DNA of 64,000 nt from Algoriphagus winogradskyi (GCF_900182815.1 NZ_FXUA01000001.1:558001-622000), one strand, 5' to 3'; shown: positions 44,898 to 54,497, numbered from the stretch's first letter. Notes: generated by a model not told the origin, from the letters alone. A program made the numbers and translations.

Positions 44898-46403
44898 ATG
44901 AAAAGCTTAGATAAAATGCTCGTTGAGTTTGCGCAGCAAAAGCTGGCAAAGCAAACAAGAAGACATTTCCTGATGGACTGTGTCTCCAAAGTTGGTGGGC
45001 TGGCAATGGCGCCATTAATGTTTGGCTGTGACACAGGTTCTTCTGCTTCTCCTAAGGGATTAAATCTTAGTGAAAGAGACCTGAATCCCCTTTCTCCACT
45101 GCCTCCACCTTTTGGAGCCAAGGCAAAATCCATTATTTATCTTCATATGGCTGGCGCTCCTTCGCAATTGGAGCTATTTGATTACAAACCTGAATTAGTA
45201 AAATATCATAACCAGCCTTGCCCTCAGTCACTGCTGGAAGGTAGAAAATTCGCATTCATCCAAGGCACGCCAAACATCTTAGGACCCCAAGCCAATTTCT
45301 CCCAACATGGACAATCAGGCGCCTGGATCTCAGATTACCTGCCTCACTTTTCCAAACTTGCTGATGACGTTTCATTTATAAAAGCAGTACACACCGATCA
45401 GTTCAACCATGGCCCTGCTCAGCTTTTTATGCAGACGGGAAGTGCTAGACTTGGAAGGCCAAGTTTGGGAAGCTGGGTAACTTATGGATTGGGTACAGAA
45501 AACCAGAATCTACCTGGGTTTGTCGTGCTTACTTCAGGGGGAAAAACTCCTGATGCCGGCAAAAGCGTTTGGGGCTCAGGATTTTTACCATCAGTCTATC
45601 AGGGTGTGCAGTGTCGATCCAAAGGCGATCCTGTTTTGTATCTGGATGATCCTGAGGGAATGAGTAGAAATCTGAAGAAAAACATCATTGATGCTATCAA
45701 TAAGGTAAATCAGGAGGAATTCAATACCTATGGTGACCCTGAGATTCTAGCTAGAATCAATCAGTATGAGATGGCCTACAGAATGCAAATAGAAGTTCCG
45801 GAGGTAATGGATATCAACGATGAACCCGAATCCATACATGAACTTTACGGGACTAAGCCAGGTGCTGAATCCTTCGCCAACAACTGCCTATTAGCTAGAA
45901 AAATGGTAGAAAAAGGTGTTCGCTTTGTACAGCTTTATGACTGGGGTTGGGATACTCACGGAACAGACCACGATGGTTCTATTGATATGGGGCTTCGCAA
46001 CAAATGCCGAGAAATAGACAGACCGATTTCAGCTTTACTTCTTGACTTGAAGCAAAGAGGGATGCTCGAAGACACCTTGGTAGTCTGGGGAGGTGAATTT
46101 GGAAGAACTCCTATGCAGGAAAATCGTGGTGGAAAAACTCAGGGATTTTTGGGTAGAGATCATCACGTAGATGCCTTTACCATGTGGATGGCTGGTGGTG
46201 GTATCAAACCCGGCGTAACTTATGGTAAGACTGACGACTTTGGATTTTCCGGAGTTGAAGACAAAGTATCTGTTCATGATATTCACGCTACAATCCTTCA
46301 TTTGATGGGTTTTGATCATGAGAAATTCACTTATGATTTCCAAGGCCGCCCTTTCCGACTAACGGACGTTGAAGGTGAATTAATTAATAAAATATTAGCT
46401 TAA
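44898..46403 (+). CDS. DUF1501 exported protein
   Basis: The 501-residue protein is a member of the alkaline-phosphatase-like DUF1501 family. It has a twin-arginine-like start (KQTRRHFLMDCVSKVGGLAM), a later Cys, and then IYLHMAGAPSQLELFDYKP, QLYDWGWDTHGTDHDGS, VWGGEFGRTPMQ and GRDHHVDAFTMWMAGGG, the Asp/His motifs of the metal site. It is always found beside DUF1549/DUF1553 proteins, as here with only 1 bp between them. It is probably periplasmic and acts on the same substrate. Confidence 0.93.
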   Translation: MKSLDKMLVEFAQQKLAKQTRRHFLMDCVSKVGGLAMAPLMFGCDTGSSASPKGLNLSERDLNPLSPLPPPFGAKAKSIIYLHMAGAPSQLELFDYKPELVKYHNQPCPQSLLEGRKFAFIQGTPNILGPQANFSQHGQSGAWISDYLPHFSKLADDVSFIKAVHTDQFNHGPAQLFMQTGSARLGRPSLGSWVTYGLGTENQNLPGFVVLTSGGKTPDAGKSVWGSGFLPSVYQGVQCRSKGDPVLYLDDPEGMSRNLKKNIIDAINKVNQEEFNTYGDPEILARINQYEMAYRMQIEVPEVMDINDEPESIHELYGTKPGAESFANNCLLARKMVEKGVRFVQLYDWGWDTHGTDHDGSIDMGLRNKCREIDRPISALLLDLKQRGMLEDTLVVWGGEFGRTPMQENRGGKTQGFLGRDHHVDAFTMWMAGGGIKPGVTYGKTDDFGFSGVEDKVSVHDIHATILHLMGFDHEKFTYDFQGRPFRLTDVEGELINKILA

Positions 46404-46409
46404 TCCTGC

Positions 46410-47282
46410 ATGCTCACTAGAATTACCCTCCTTGCTTTACTATTTACCTTATTTCTTTCTCCAGTTTTTTCCCAACAAAAGATCCAATTCTTCCAGACAG
46501 ATTGGGGAAATCAACTTTCCATTGACGAGTTTCTGCAACGTGTAAAAAATGATGGATATGATGGGATTGAAACATGGTTTCCATACGATGAAGCCAAACA
46601 AAAAGAGTTAAAAGCTGGACTGGAAAAATATGACTTGAAAGTGATTTTCCTTCATGGTACAAGCAAGGGACTTCCCTTTGCCGAATCGCTAAAAGTCTAT
46701 GAAGAAAATCTCCAAAAGATAATTGCATGGAACCCAGTAAAAATCAACTCCCATACAGGATCGGATTATTGGACTTTGGAGGAAAACAAAGCCTTTATCG
46801 ATGTAACCACCAAAGCAAGCAAAGCCTCTGGTATTAGCATTGTTCATGAAACTCACCGCAGTAGATTTTCTTTCAATGTCCCACTCACCGTGGAAATGCT
46901 CAAGCTAGCGCCGGAATTACGACTAAACCTTGACATCTCTCATTGGATGGTAGTTCATGAGCGATTAATCGGTTTGAATGATCCATTGCTACAGCAAATC
47001 CTCCCGAATGTGGATCATATACATGCTAGAGTCGGTTTTGCCGAAGGCCCGCAAGTGAACAATCCCGCCGCGCCAGAATGGGGTTCTGCTCTTAAAACCC
47101 ACTTGGATATTTGGGAGCATATCATCCGTAATTCTGGTCAGGAAATTTATACGATCACGACAGAATTCGGCCCTCCGCCTTACTTACCTACAGTACCCTT
47201 TTCCAACGTTCCTATCGCGGATCAATGGGAAGCCAATGTATTTATCATGAAAGCCATTAAAGAACGCTTCGCAAATGATTGA
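46410..47282 (+). CDS. Exported sugar phosphate isomerase/epimerase-like TIM-barrel protein
   Basis: The 290-residue protein has a signal peptide (MLTRITLLALLFTLFLSPVFSQ) and an AP-endonuclease-2-type TIM barrel: GYDGIETWFPYDE, FLHGTSKGLPF, IVHETHRSRFSF, LNLDISHWMVVHERL and HIHARVGFAEGP, with the metal-binding Glu, Asp and His residues in order. It likely isomerises or epimerises a sugar or keto-sugar outside the cytoplasm. It overlaps the next gene by 8 bp. Confidence 0.85.
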   Translation: MLTRITLLALLFTLFLSPVFSQQKIQFFQTDWGNQLSIDEFLQRVKNDGYDGIETWFPYDEAKQKELKAGLEKYDLKVIFLHGTSKGLPFAESLKVYEENLQKIIAWNPVKINSHTGSDYWTLEENKAFIDVTTKASKASGISIVHETHRSRFSFNVPLTVEMLKLAPELRLNLDISHWMVVHERLIGLNDPLLQQILPNVDHIHARVGFAEGPQVNNPAAPEWGSALKTHLDIWEHIIRNSGQEIYTITTEFGPPPYLPTVPFSNVPIADQWEANVFIMKAIKERFAND

Positions 47283-48657
47283 TTTTATCTTGCCATTGTT
47301 CGGGCGATTTCACCCGATTTTAGTTCACTTACCAATTGGCTTTTTGGTGTTTGGAGTTATCCTGATTTTTTGGTTTGGAAAGAAGTACTCGATCTATTCC
47401 CCAATCATCCAGTTAGCATTTTTACTGGGTGGTATTTCCGCTGGTCTGGCTAGTATCAGCGGTTTTTTGCAATACCAGAATGAAGGGTATGGCTGGGAAA
47501 CAGTGAAGTTTCACCTCATCTTAGGTATACTTACAACCATATTTTCTTTTGGCTTGTGGTATCATTTGAAAAGAGCTGCTTCAACTCCAGCACAGTTGAA
47601 AATCAAAGGAGCAGGTCTAATTATGATAATAACCATTACAGGCCATCTAGGAGGCAACATTACCCATGGGGATGATTATTTCACAGAAGTATTACCTCCC
47701 GAGCTCCAAGCTTTACTTGGAGGAGAAGTAAGCATTAATGAACCTCTTGAACTTCCCGCAGATAATTGGGAAGAAGTAGCGTTTTACACGGGAGCCGTTC
47801 AGCCGATTTTGGATCAAAATTGTAAAAGTTGCCATAACCCTAAAAAACTAAAGGGAGAATTAGACCTCAGTTCTTTCAAAGGAATTCAAAAAGGTGGAGA
47901 AGATGGTTCGGTGCTTACTTCAAAAGATGCTGAGGAGAGTTCCCTTTTCACGCGAATGATTTTGCCTGAGGACCATGACGACCACATGCCTCCAAAGGAC
48001 AAGCGTCAGCCAAGAAAGGAAGAAATCGAATTGATCAAAGCCTGGATTGAATCAGGAGCATCAGAAAGCAGGAAACTTGGTGAATCCAACATTTCAGAAG
48101 ACATGGTTGAACCGTTTTTCAAGAAAATTGAAAAGCCTTTCTATCCTGAGGTGGAAGTTGGAAAAGTTCCTCAGGATTCCATTTCCAAACTAAAAGACCG
48201 AGGTTTTTTTGCGGAAGTAATTAAAGAAGGGTCTTCCTTTCTAAATATCAGCTGCATTAATTTTCCTGCTTTTACCAATTCAAACTGGAATTTGTTAACC
48301 TCAGCCCAAGAGCAGATTGTATATCTAGACCTTACGGGTACAGCCATAACTGATGCGATTTTTGAGTCAATTTCCACTCTGCCCAATTTGACAGTTTTGA
48401 AGCTAAATAAGACTTCTATCGATGGCTCTCAATTAGATAAACTAAGCAGTAACAAAAATCTAAAGCTGCTCTATCTTAATGAAACCAAGGTAGCAATGGA
48501 CAAGCTTGACAAACTTCAGGGTCATCCAGCGCTTGAAAAAGTGTTTGTCTACAATACACCGGCAGCAGGATCGGGGGAAACTTCGCAATTCAGTTTTCAC
48601 CTAGAAACAGGCAATCTCAGCTTACCGCCCTTGCCGACGGACACCATTGTTTATTGA
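47275..48657 (+). CDS. Membrane c-type cytochrome with DUF2231-like N-terminus and leucine-rich tail
   Basis: The 460-residue protein has four membrane spans at 1-130 (FHPILVHLPIGFLVFGVIL), a DUF2231-like start. A PSCyt1 heme motif (NCKSCHNPKKLKGELDLSSF) follows with the methionine-rich DHDDHMPPK region, and then a C-terminal leucine-rich repeat-like part (NLTVLKLNKTSIDGSQL, NLKLLYLNETKV). It is probably the electron-accepting membrane partner of the operon. The 8-bp overlap with the isomerase gene makes co-translation likely. It ends 5 bp before the MITE-like inverted repeat. Confidence 0.88.
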   Translation: MIDFILPLFGRFHPILVHLPIGFLVFGVILIFWFGKKYSIYSPIIQLAFLLGGISAGLASISGFLQYQNEGYGWETVKFHLILGILTTIFSFGLWYHLKRAASTPAQLKIKGAGLIMIITITGHLGGNITHGDDYFTEVLPPELQALLGGEVSINEPLELPADNWEEVAFYTGAVQPILDQNCKSCHNPKKLKGELDLSSFKGIQKGGEDGSVLTSKDAEESSLFTRMILPEDHDDHMPPKDKRQPRKEEIELIKAWIESGASESRKLGESNISEDMVEPFFKKIEKPFYPEVEVGKVPQDSISKLKDRGFFAEVIKEGSSFLNISCINFPAFTNSNWNLLTSAQEQIVYLDLTGTAITDAIFESISTLPNLTVLKLNKTSIDGSQLDKLSSNKNLKLLYLNETKVAMDKLDKLQGHPALEKVFVYNTPAAGSGETSQFSFHLETGNLSLPPLPTDTIVY

Positions 48658-48662
48658 AAAAC

Positions 48663-48832
48663 GTCTCCCGCTCCGGCGCGATGGCGCAAAGCTTTTATTC
48701 TTGACATTCAAGGAATCTTTAGCTCTTTTCACTTGGACTAATTCAATATATGTTAAACGCTAAATAATGAATCCAAAAAAAATGGGGCTGGTTAACTCAA
48801 TTACTTTGCGCCGTTGCGCCTTCGCGGGAGAC
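48663..48832. repeat. MITE-like element: 29-bp imperfect terminal inverted repeats filling the intergenic gap
   Basis: Two GC-rich 29-bp ends (48663-48691 and 48804-48832) are inverted copies with 24 of 29 matches, beginning GTCTCCCGC and ending GGCGCAAAG. They enclose 112 bp of AT-rich sequence with no gene. The element fills the whole space between the stops of the membrane cytochrome gene and the ArsC-like gene, starting 5 bp after one and ending 1 bp before the other. It could be transcribed as a long hairpin and act as a terminator. Confidence 0.65.
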
Positions 48833-48833
48833 T

Positions 48834-49187
48834 TTATTTCAAATGCCCCTCAATCACCTCTGCATCAAAGCCTAAACTCAAACTTCCGTCTTTGTAAATA
48901 ATCACTGGACGCTTGATCATACTTGAGTTTTCTTCAAGTATCGGGATCGCAGTTTCCTCGTTTTCAAGGGCTGATTTCTGCTCATCACTCATTTTTCGGT
49001 AGGTTGTTCCTTTCTTATTCACTAAAGAAGAAAGATCTGTTTTCTCCAAAAAACCTTCTAAAAGTGCAGCATCTGGCTTCTGCTTTTTATAATCGATAAA
49101 GTCATACTGCACTCCTTTTTCCGCCAGGAAATCGAAGGTCTTCTTCATCGTATTGCAATTCTTAATTCCGTAAACTTTGATGGACAT
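48834..49187 (-). CDS. ArsC/Spx-family thioredoxin-fold protein
   Basis: The 117-residue protein has the ArsC/YffB fold: VYGIKNCNTMKKTFDFL with a single active-site Cys, IDYKKQKPD, TTYRKMSD and SMIKRPVIIYKDG. The lone Cys and RP(V/I)II motif are typical of arsenate reductase family proteins of the YffB kind, whose substrate is often not arsenate. It stands alone between the inverted-repeat element and the hic locus. Confidence 0.88.
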   Translation of the reverse strand: MSIKVYGIKNCNTMKKTFDFLAEKGVQYDFIDYKKQKPDAALLEGFLEKTDLSSLVNKKGTTYRKMSDEQKSALENEETAIPILEENSSMIKRPVIIYKDGSLSLGFDAEVIEGHLK

Positions 49188-49366
49188 ATTTTATTTGTTC
49201 TTTTATTAAAACGAATTTGATCCAAAATAGTCCGAAAATCAACTTTTAACCTTTAAAAAATAGCCGTCAATCCAATCAAGAAATTTAAAGCTTAGTGATT
49301 ATATTGGATGGAGATCCTTAATTATGAAATGGGAATTAGAAGGTTATTTCAATACAACCCTACCTA

Positions 49367-49623
49367 ATGAGTAAATTTGAAAAGCTTTTATTAAAGGTTC
49401 TCTCTGGTAAATCGGATAAAATCTATCCATATCGGATTTGAAAACGTTAATTATTCAGCTAGGCTTTAAAGAAAGAGGCGGTGCAGGTAATCATACGATT
49501 TATAAAAAAGAGGATATTCCTGAAATAATAAATATTCAAACAACCAAAGATGGCCAAGCAAAACCCTATCAAGTAAAACAAATCAGAGAAATCATCATCC
49601 AATATAAACTTTCAAAACAATGA
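49367..49623 (+). pseudogene. hicA: hicA toxin gene broken by a 1-base deletion
   Basis: From the ATG at 49367 the frame reads MSKFEKLLLKVLSGKSDK, a typical HicA start, and then stops at TGA 49439-49441. The +1 frame continues as NLSISDLKTLIIQLGFKER, GGAGNHTIYKK (catalytic His) and QVKQIREIIIQYKL to the stop at 49621-49623. Restoring one A in the run at 49418-49421 (AAAA to AAAAA) joins both halves into a normal HicA of about 85 residues. HicA cleaves mRNA. As read here the toxin cannot be made whole, except perhaps as a fragment from a TTG at 49438. It overlaps hicB by 4 bp. Confidence 0.8.
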
Positions 49624-49829
49624 GCAAATACGGAATCTTCGTATACTGGAGTAATGAAGACGAGTGCTTTGTATCAGAAGTACCAGAATTACCCTCTATC
49701 AAAGCACATGGTGACAATCAAACAGAGGCATTGGAAAATGCTCAGCAAGCAATAGAACTATGGCTAAAAATTGCCAAAGAGGATGGGATGAAAATACCAG
49801 AACCAAAAGGTAAGCTACAATATGCTTAG
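49620..49829 (+). CDS. hicB: HicB-family antitoxin
   Basis: The 69-residue protein is the short HicB type: YGIFVYWSNEDECFVSEVPE, the RNase-H-like partial fold, then GDNQTEALENAQQAIELWLK and KIPEPKGKLQYA. It lacks an extra DNA-binding domain. HicB binds and silences HicA. It overlaps the hicA end by 4 bp and is intact although its toxin gene is frameshifted. There is no other TA gene beside it. Confidence 0.9.
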   Translation: MSKYGIFVYWSNEDECFVSEVPELPSIKAHGDNQTEALENAQQAIELWLKIAKEDGMKIPEPKGKLQYA

Positions 49830-49860
49830 CTTGCCCTTTGGCTTTGAATAAATACAAAAT

Positions 49861-51156
49861 CTACAACCCCAAAATCTCCACCATTGCTTCCTTATGAGCA
49901 ACCAAGATCTGGTCGATCACATCATCTTTCAAAGCAGTAGATAAGAACAAACTCTCAAATTGGCTCGGCGCCAAATATACTCCACGCTTAAGCATAGCCT
50001 GAAAATATTCCCCGAATAAAGCCGTATCAGAAGCCTTTGCTGTTTCAAAGTCAAACACTGGAGAATCTGTGAAAAACAAGCTATACATACTTCCAAAGCT
50101 GTTTACCGTGTAATTCAACCCTAAATCCTTATTGATACTTTTAATGCCTGCGGTCAATCTCTCTCCGATGTGAGTTAACTCCGCATAGACAGTTTGATCT
50201 GTATTCAGATGATTTAGCATCGTCAAACCTGCTGCCATGGCAATTGGGTTGCCTGAAAGTGTCCCCGCTTGATAAACAGGTCCAGCAGGAGAAACAAATT
50301 CCATGATTTCTCTCTTCCCTCCGTAAGCTCCCACTGGCATACCACCACCAATGATTTTACCCAAGGTCGTCATATCTGGAGTTACTCCAAATACTTCCTG
50401 TGCCCCACCTTTTGCTAAGCGAAATCCAGTCATCACCTCATCGAAAATCAACACAATTCCTTCTCTAGTACAGATATCTCGAAGACCTTGAAGGTAACCT
50501 TCCTTCGGAAGACACAGCCCCATATTTCCTGGAACAGGTTCTAGTATTAAGGCAGCGATTTCCCCTGGGTTAGCTGCTACCAATTCATCAATTGCTTCTA
50601 GATTATTATAAGGAGCGATCAAGGTATCCTTGGCCGTTCCTTTGGTCACTCCTGGAGAATCCGGATCGCCCATAGTCATCGCCCCTGAGCCGGCAGCGAT
50701 CAAAAATGAATCCCCATGACCATGGTAGTGCCCTTCCATTTTGATAAACTTATCCCGACCTGTAAAACCTCTAGCCACTCGGATCGCAGACATGGTCGCT
50801 TCGGTACCTGAGTTCACCATACGAACTTTCTCGATAGATGGAACCATGCTTACGATCAACTCAGCAATCTCCACTTCACGCGCTGTGGGAGCACCGAAAG
50901 AGGTGCCATCTTCCATTGCTTTGATTACAGCATCTTTAACTTTTGGATGATTATGCCCGAGAAGCATAGGCCCCCAGCTATTGATCAGTTCTATAAATTT
51001 ATTTCCATCCTCATCGTACAAGTAAGCTCCATCAGCTTTTTTGATAAAAAGTGGATCTCCACCTACAGCTCTAAAGGCACGAACAGGCGAGTTCACACCA
51101 CCTGGAATGAAATTTTGGGCTTTTGCAAAAAGCTCTTTACTCTTAGAAATATTCAT
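49861..51156 (-). CDS. hemL: Glutamate-1-semialdehyde 2,1-aminomutase
   Basis: The 431-residue PLP enzyme turns glutamate-1-semialdehyde into 5-aminolevulinate, the step after HemA. IPGGVNSPVRAF, NSGTEATMSAIRVAR, EGHYHGHGDS, FDEVMTGFR and the PLP lysine in TLGKIIGGGMPVGAYGG (Lys267) are all present. It starts 3 bp after the binding-protein gene, so they are probably co-transcribed. Confidence 0.97.
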   Translation of the reverse strand: MNISKSKELFAKAQNFIPGGVNSPVRAFRAVGGDPLFIKKADGAYLYDEDGNKFIELINSWGPMLLGHNHPKVKDAVIKAMEDGTSFGAPTAREVEIAELIVSMVPSIEKVRMVNSGTEATMSAIRVARGFTGRDKFIKMEGHYHGHGDSFLIAAGSGAMTMGDPDSPGVTKGTAKDTLIAPYNNLEAIDELVAANPGEIAALILEPVPGNMGLCLPKEGYLQGLRDICTREGIVLIFDEVMTGFRLAKGGAQEVFGVTPDMTTLGKIIGGGMPVGAYGGKREIMEFVSPAGPVYQAGTLSGNPIAMAAGLTMLNHLNTDQTVYAELTHIGERLTAGIKSINKDLGLNYTVNSFGSMYSLFFTDSPVFDFETAKASDTALFGEYFQAMLKRGVYLAPSQFESLFLSTALKDDVIDQILVAHKEAMVEILGL

Positions 51157-51159
51157 GGT

Positions 51160-52809
51160 TTAATCTAAAGGTTTCAATTCGCCTGCTTCTAATTCAAACA
51201 GCGGCACATATTGATTGTTGTGACCTCCTTGAAAATTAAATCCCCAAGTTAATCTACCCGCTTCAAATGCTTTTTGATCTAGGTTTCTTCTCAAATCAAA
51301 GCCCTTTGTAGCAGACATATTGGAAGACACCCAGTTGATCAGCTCCGCTCCAAGCGTGGAATTAATGCTAGGTAAATTCAGGTACTTATTGTAAAATCTA
51401 TTTCGGAATTGCTGCATTGGCGCTCCGTAGAAATTCAAGGTATTGTTGCCAATGAAATAGAAATTTGGAAACTCCAGCATCTCATAATTAGCAAAATTGA
51501 AGCTTAACCAAGAATCCATTACTACGGTTGGAATGGAGGTAGTGATAGATTCCATCAAGGAAAACACCGGTTGAGCTATGGAAGGGTCATCTGATAATAA
51601 AACAACCTGATCTACAGAAACAGCTCCTTCTCCACTTTTCACACCCAGTCCCTGCATAAAGGCACTGACGTTTCGAGCATTTATTTGTTCGAATTCAGTT
51701 AACTGAAATCCAGCTTCTCCCAACTGAGTTTGAAGCATCTTCGCCAGCATCTCATCACGGGAACTTCCGCTATATCCTACTGCAACTCTTTTACCCCAAT
51801 TCTGCTTCCTCAAACCTTCAACAATCCCATTGGCAATAGAACTCACAGAAGGTCTAAACAAATAGCTATAATTTAACTCTTCAAATCTTTCCCCGAGATT
51901 AGACAGGGGATGAACAAATGGAATCTTTGCTGTCTCAGCAAAACTACTGACCAAATCAGACTCTTCTGGATAGATTGGCCCAATTATCACATCAGCTGAA
52001 GCAATAGCGGGATCAGCAAGCAAGTTTTGCAAATGCGCAGCATCTCTCTTTGAGTCAAAGGTCAACATGTTCACTTGTGTTCCCTTTATCTTCAATTGCT
52101 CTACACCAAATTCTAACCCTTGATACAGTTCAAAGACAAAATCATTTTGAGGAATGCTGGACAAATTAGATCGTGAGGAATTAGTGAATGGTAAAATCAC
52201 TACGATGTCCAACACCTGATCTTTTACTACATTTTTGTTTTCATTCGCCTTGCCTTGCAACTCATAATAAGCTGCGCGTTCTGTGGCTGAGAGAATGGTT
52301 TGACTTTCCAAAACTCTTTTCAGAGCTTCTCCATAGCCCTTATTTTCTTTGAATTCAGAAAGATTTGCAATCATAAAACTTGCACTAACCTGCTTCAGGT
52401 TTTCAAAAGTGGCATTTTCAGCCATTGACATAATCTTATCGTCCTTTATCTTATTAATCGTCTGCAGAGCTTCTACATTCTGTTGATTTTTGAAATAAGC
52501 TATCGCTAAAAGATATTTAGCCTCATCAGCCTTAGCCCAATTTCCATTTATAATTGGTTCCAAAGCTGCTATTGCCTGGGCGGGTTGATTTGCACCTAAT
52601 GCAGCTTCTCCTAAATGAAAAGCTGCGTAATTAGCTAGGTTTCCATATTCTTTTGAATCTGTAAATTGCTTAAAAAGAGGGATAGCTTCCCAGTAATTTT
52701 TGGCTGCAAGTTCGGATTGTGCCTTGCGATAAGCATCCGGTGTAGGGATTTGAGCAAATGCTAAGCTCAGGATGAAAAATACCGGAATTACTAAAAGATT
52801 TTTTTTCAT
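51160..52809 (-). CDS. Exported binding protein: TPR-like N-terminus plus periplasmic-binding (LpoA/LivJ-like) domain
   Basis: From the Met at 52807-52809 the product has 549 residues, with a signal peptide (MKKNLLVIPVFFILSLAFAQ). Residues about 25-175 are helical repeats (EAIPLFKQFTDSK, AIAALEPIINGN, NVEALQTINKI). Residues 195-549 form a type I periplasmic-binding fold (VLDIVVILPFTNSSRSN, ADVIIGPIYPEES, VAVGYSGSSRDEMLAKM, PTVVMDSWLSFNFANYEM). The arrangement recalls LpoA, an activator of peptidoglycan synthase, or an amino-acid receptor. Context does not decide. hemL follows after 3 bp. Confidence 0.8.
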   Translation of the reverse strand: MKKNLLVIPVFFILSLAFAQIPTPDAYRKAQSELAAKNYWEAIPLFKQFTDSKEYGNLANYAAFHLGEAALGANQPAQAIAALEPIINGNWAKADEAKYLLAIAYFKNQQNVEALQTINKIKDDKIMSMAENATFENLKQVSASFMIANLSEFKENKGYGEALKRVLESQTILSATERAAYYELQGKANENKNVVKDQVLDIVVILPFTNSSRSNLSSIPQNDFVFELYQGLEFGVEQLKIKGTQVNMLTFDSKRDAAHLQNLLADPAIASADVIIGPIYPEESDLVSSFAETAKIPFVHPLSNLGERFEELNYSYLFRPSVSSIANGIVEGLRKQNWGKRVAVGYSGSSRDEMLAKMLQTQLGEAGFQLTEFEQINARNVSAFMQGLGVKSGEGAVSVDQVVLLSDDPSIAQPVFSLMESITTSIPTVVMDSWLSFNFANYEMLEFPNFYFIGNNTLNFYGAPMQQFRNRFYNKYLNLPSINSTLGAELINWVSSNMSATKGFDLRRNLDQKAFEAGRLTWGFNFQGGHNNQYVPLFELEAGELKPLD

Positions 52810-52901
52810 TTTATTGAGGTGAATCAAACATCAAAACAGGGTTTGCAAATTTAACCCATTATTTTCAAACCCAAAGTTCAGGCCGAAAAGCCATGAAAAG
52901 T

Positions 52902-52933
52902 AAAAACCCGAAGAAATAACTTCGGGTTTTTAT
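52902..52933. terminator. Bidirectional intrinsic terminator of guaA
   Basis: AAAAACCCGAAG and CTTCGGGTTTTT form a 12-bp stem with a 6-nt loop. It ends minus-strand transcription after the guaA stop at 52968, and the T-runs on both strands allow action either way. Confidence 0.9.
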
Positions 52934-52936
52934 TAT

Positions 52937-52966
52937 TTCAAATTTGAAATTTCAAATCTCAAATTT
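52937..52966. repeat. Short AAATTTGAAATTT palindromic filler
   Basis: The sequence around TTTCAAATTTGAAATTT continues as CAAATCTCAAATTT, an overlapping set of small palindromes directly before the guaA stop. Such filler is common in Bacteroidota intergenic DNA. No role is assigned. Confidence 0.5.
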
Positions 52967-52967
52967 C

Positions 52968-54497
52968 CTATTCCCACTCAATGGTTGCAGGTGGCTTAGA
53001 AGAAATATCATAAACAACTCTGTTTACACCTTTAACCTTATTGATGATGTCATTAGAAATCTTGCCTAAAAACTCGTAAGGCAAGTGAATCCAATCTGCG
53101 GTCATGCCATCCACAGAACCAACGGCTCGTAGGGCAACAACTTTCTCATAGGTACGCTCATCTCCCATCACGCCAACAGACTGAATTGGAAGCAGCATCG
53201 CTCCTGCTTGCCATACCTGATCATAAAGACCTGAATCTTTTAAGCCTTTGATGAAAATATGATCAACTTCCTGAAGTGTTTTTACTTTCTCAGCAGTCAC
53301 ATCTCCCAAAATACGGATTCCAAGCCCCGGTCCCGGGAATGGATGACGCCCGATGATAGTTTCCACAATGTCCAACGCTCTCCCCACTTCACGAACCTCA
53401 TCTTTGAATAGGGTATTCAAAGGCTCCACTACAGAAAGCTTCATGAAATCAGGTAAACCACCCACATTGTGGTGAGATTTGATCGTAGCAGAAGGTCCTT
53501 TCACAGAAATAGACTCAATAACATCTGGGTAGATCGTGCCTTGTCCAAGCCATTTCACACCTTCAAGCTTATTTGATTCTTCGTCGAAAACCTCGATAAA
53601 AGCATTTCCAATAGCTTTTCTCTTTGCTTCTGGATCAGTAACACCAGCAAGTGCATCATAGAACTTTTGCTTGGCATCTACGCCAATCACATTTAGTCCC
53701 ATGTGCTTATAAGAATCCAATACTTCTTCGAATTCATTTTTGCGAAGCAAACCATTATCCACAAAAACGCAGATCAGCTGATCGCCAATCGCACGGTGAA
53801 TAAGTGTAGCAGCCACAGAAGAATCAACTCCTCCAGAAAGCCCCATTACTACCTTGTCTGAACCGATCTTAGCTTTTAAATCTGCAATACTCGCATCGAT
53901 AAACACATCTGAAGTCCAGTCTTGGGAACAGCCGCAAATTCCTACCACGAAATTTCTAAGTAGGTTTTTCCCCTCCGAAGAGTGTGTTACCTCTGGGTGG
54001 AATTGAATGCCGTAAGTTTCTTCATTTTGAATTTTGAATGCAGCCACACGAACAGAGTCTGTGCTCGCAATTACTTCAAAATTCTCAGGCAAATTCTTGA
54101 TCGTATCCCCATGTGACATCCAAACTTGCGAACCATGGCTCATTTCCTTTAGCAAATCGTAATGATTGTCAAGGTGACTAAGATTTGCGCGTCCGTATTC
54201 TCTAATCTCAGATGGAAGCACTTCTCCGCCATATTTCTGTGCTAAAAGTTGAGAACCGTAACATACGCCCAAAAGAGGAAGTTTGCCTCTCAAAATATCC
54301 AAGTCCAAATCAGGAGATCCCTCATCTCTTACCGAGCAAGGAGAACCTGAAAGTATCACTCCTTTAATGTCGGAGGTGATTTCTGGAACTTTGTTATAGG
54401 GGTGGATTTCGCAATAAACATTCAGCTCTCTAACTCTTCGGGCGATGAGTTGTGTGTACTGAGAACCGAAATCGAGGATCAAGATTTGTTCTGCCAT
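52968..54497 (-). CDS. guaA: GMP synthase (glutamine-hydrolysing)
   Basis: From the Met at 54495-54497 the protein has 509 residues. Seven residues from an earlier Met are not conserved. The N-terminal glutamine amidotransferase has [10 protein letters not shown] (nucleophile Cys) and QFHPEVTHS (His/Glu). The ATP-pyrophosphatase has [14 protein letters not shown], and the dimerisation domain ends [16 protein letters not shown]. It converts XMP to GMP. A strong terminator and repeat filler follow. Confidence 0.97.
   Translation of the reverse strand: MAEQILILDFGSQYTQLIARRVRELNVYCEIHPYNKVPEITSDIKGVILSGSPCSVRDEGSPDLDLDILRGKLPLLGVCYGSQLLAQKYGGEVLPSEIREYGRANLSHLDNHYDLLKEMSHGSQVWMSHGDTIKNLPENFEVIASTDSVRVAAFKIQNEETYGIQFHPEVTHSSEGKNLLRNFVVGICGCSQDWTSDVFIDASIADLKAKIGSDKVVMGLSGGVDSSVAATLIHRAIGDQLICVFVDNGLLRKNEFEEVLDSYKHMGLNVIGVDAKQKFYDALAGVTDPEAKRKAIGNAFIEVFDEESNKLEGVKWLGQGTIYPDVIESISVKGPSATIKSHHNVGGLPDFMKLSVVEPLNTLFKDEVREVGRALDIVETIIGRHPFPGPGLGIRILGDVTAEKVKTLQEVDHIFIKGLKDSGLYDQVWQAGAMLLPIQSVGVMGDERTYEKVVALRAVGSVDGMTADWIHLPYEFLGKISNDIINKVKGVNRVVYDISSKPPATIEWE

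Noticed and set aside
49438..49623. A 61-residue HicA starting at TTG 49438
   Set aside because: The full family N-terminus MSKFEKLLLKVLSGKSDK is encoded just upstream in another frame, so this is the tail of a frameshifted gene rather than a natural short toxin.
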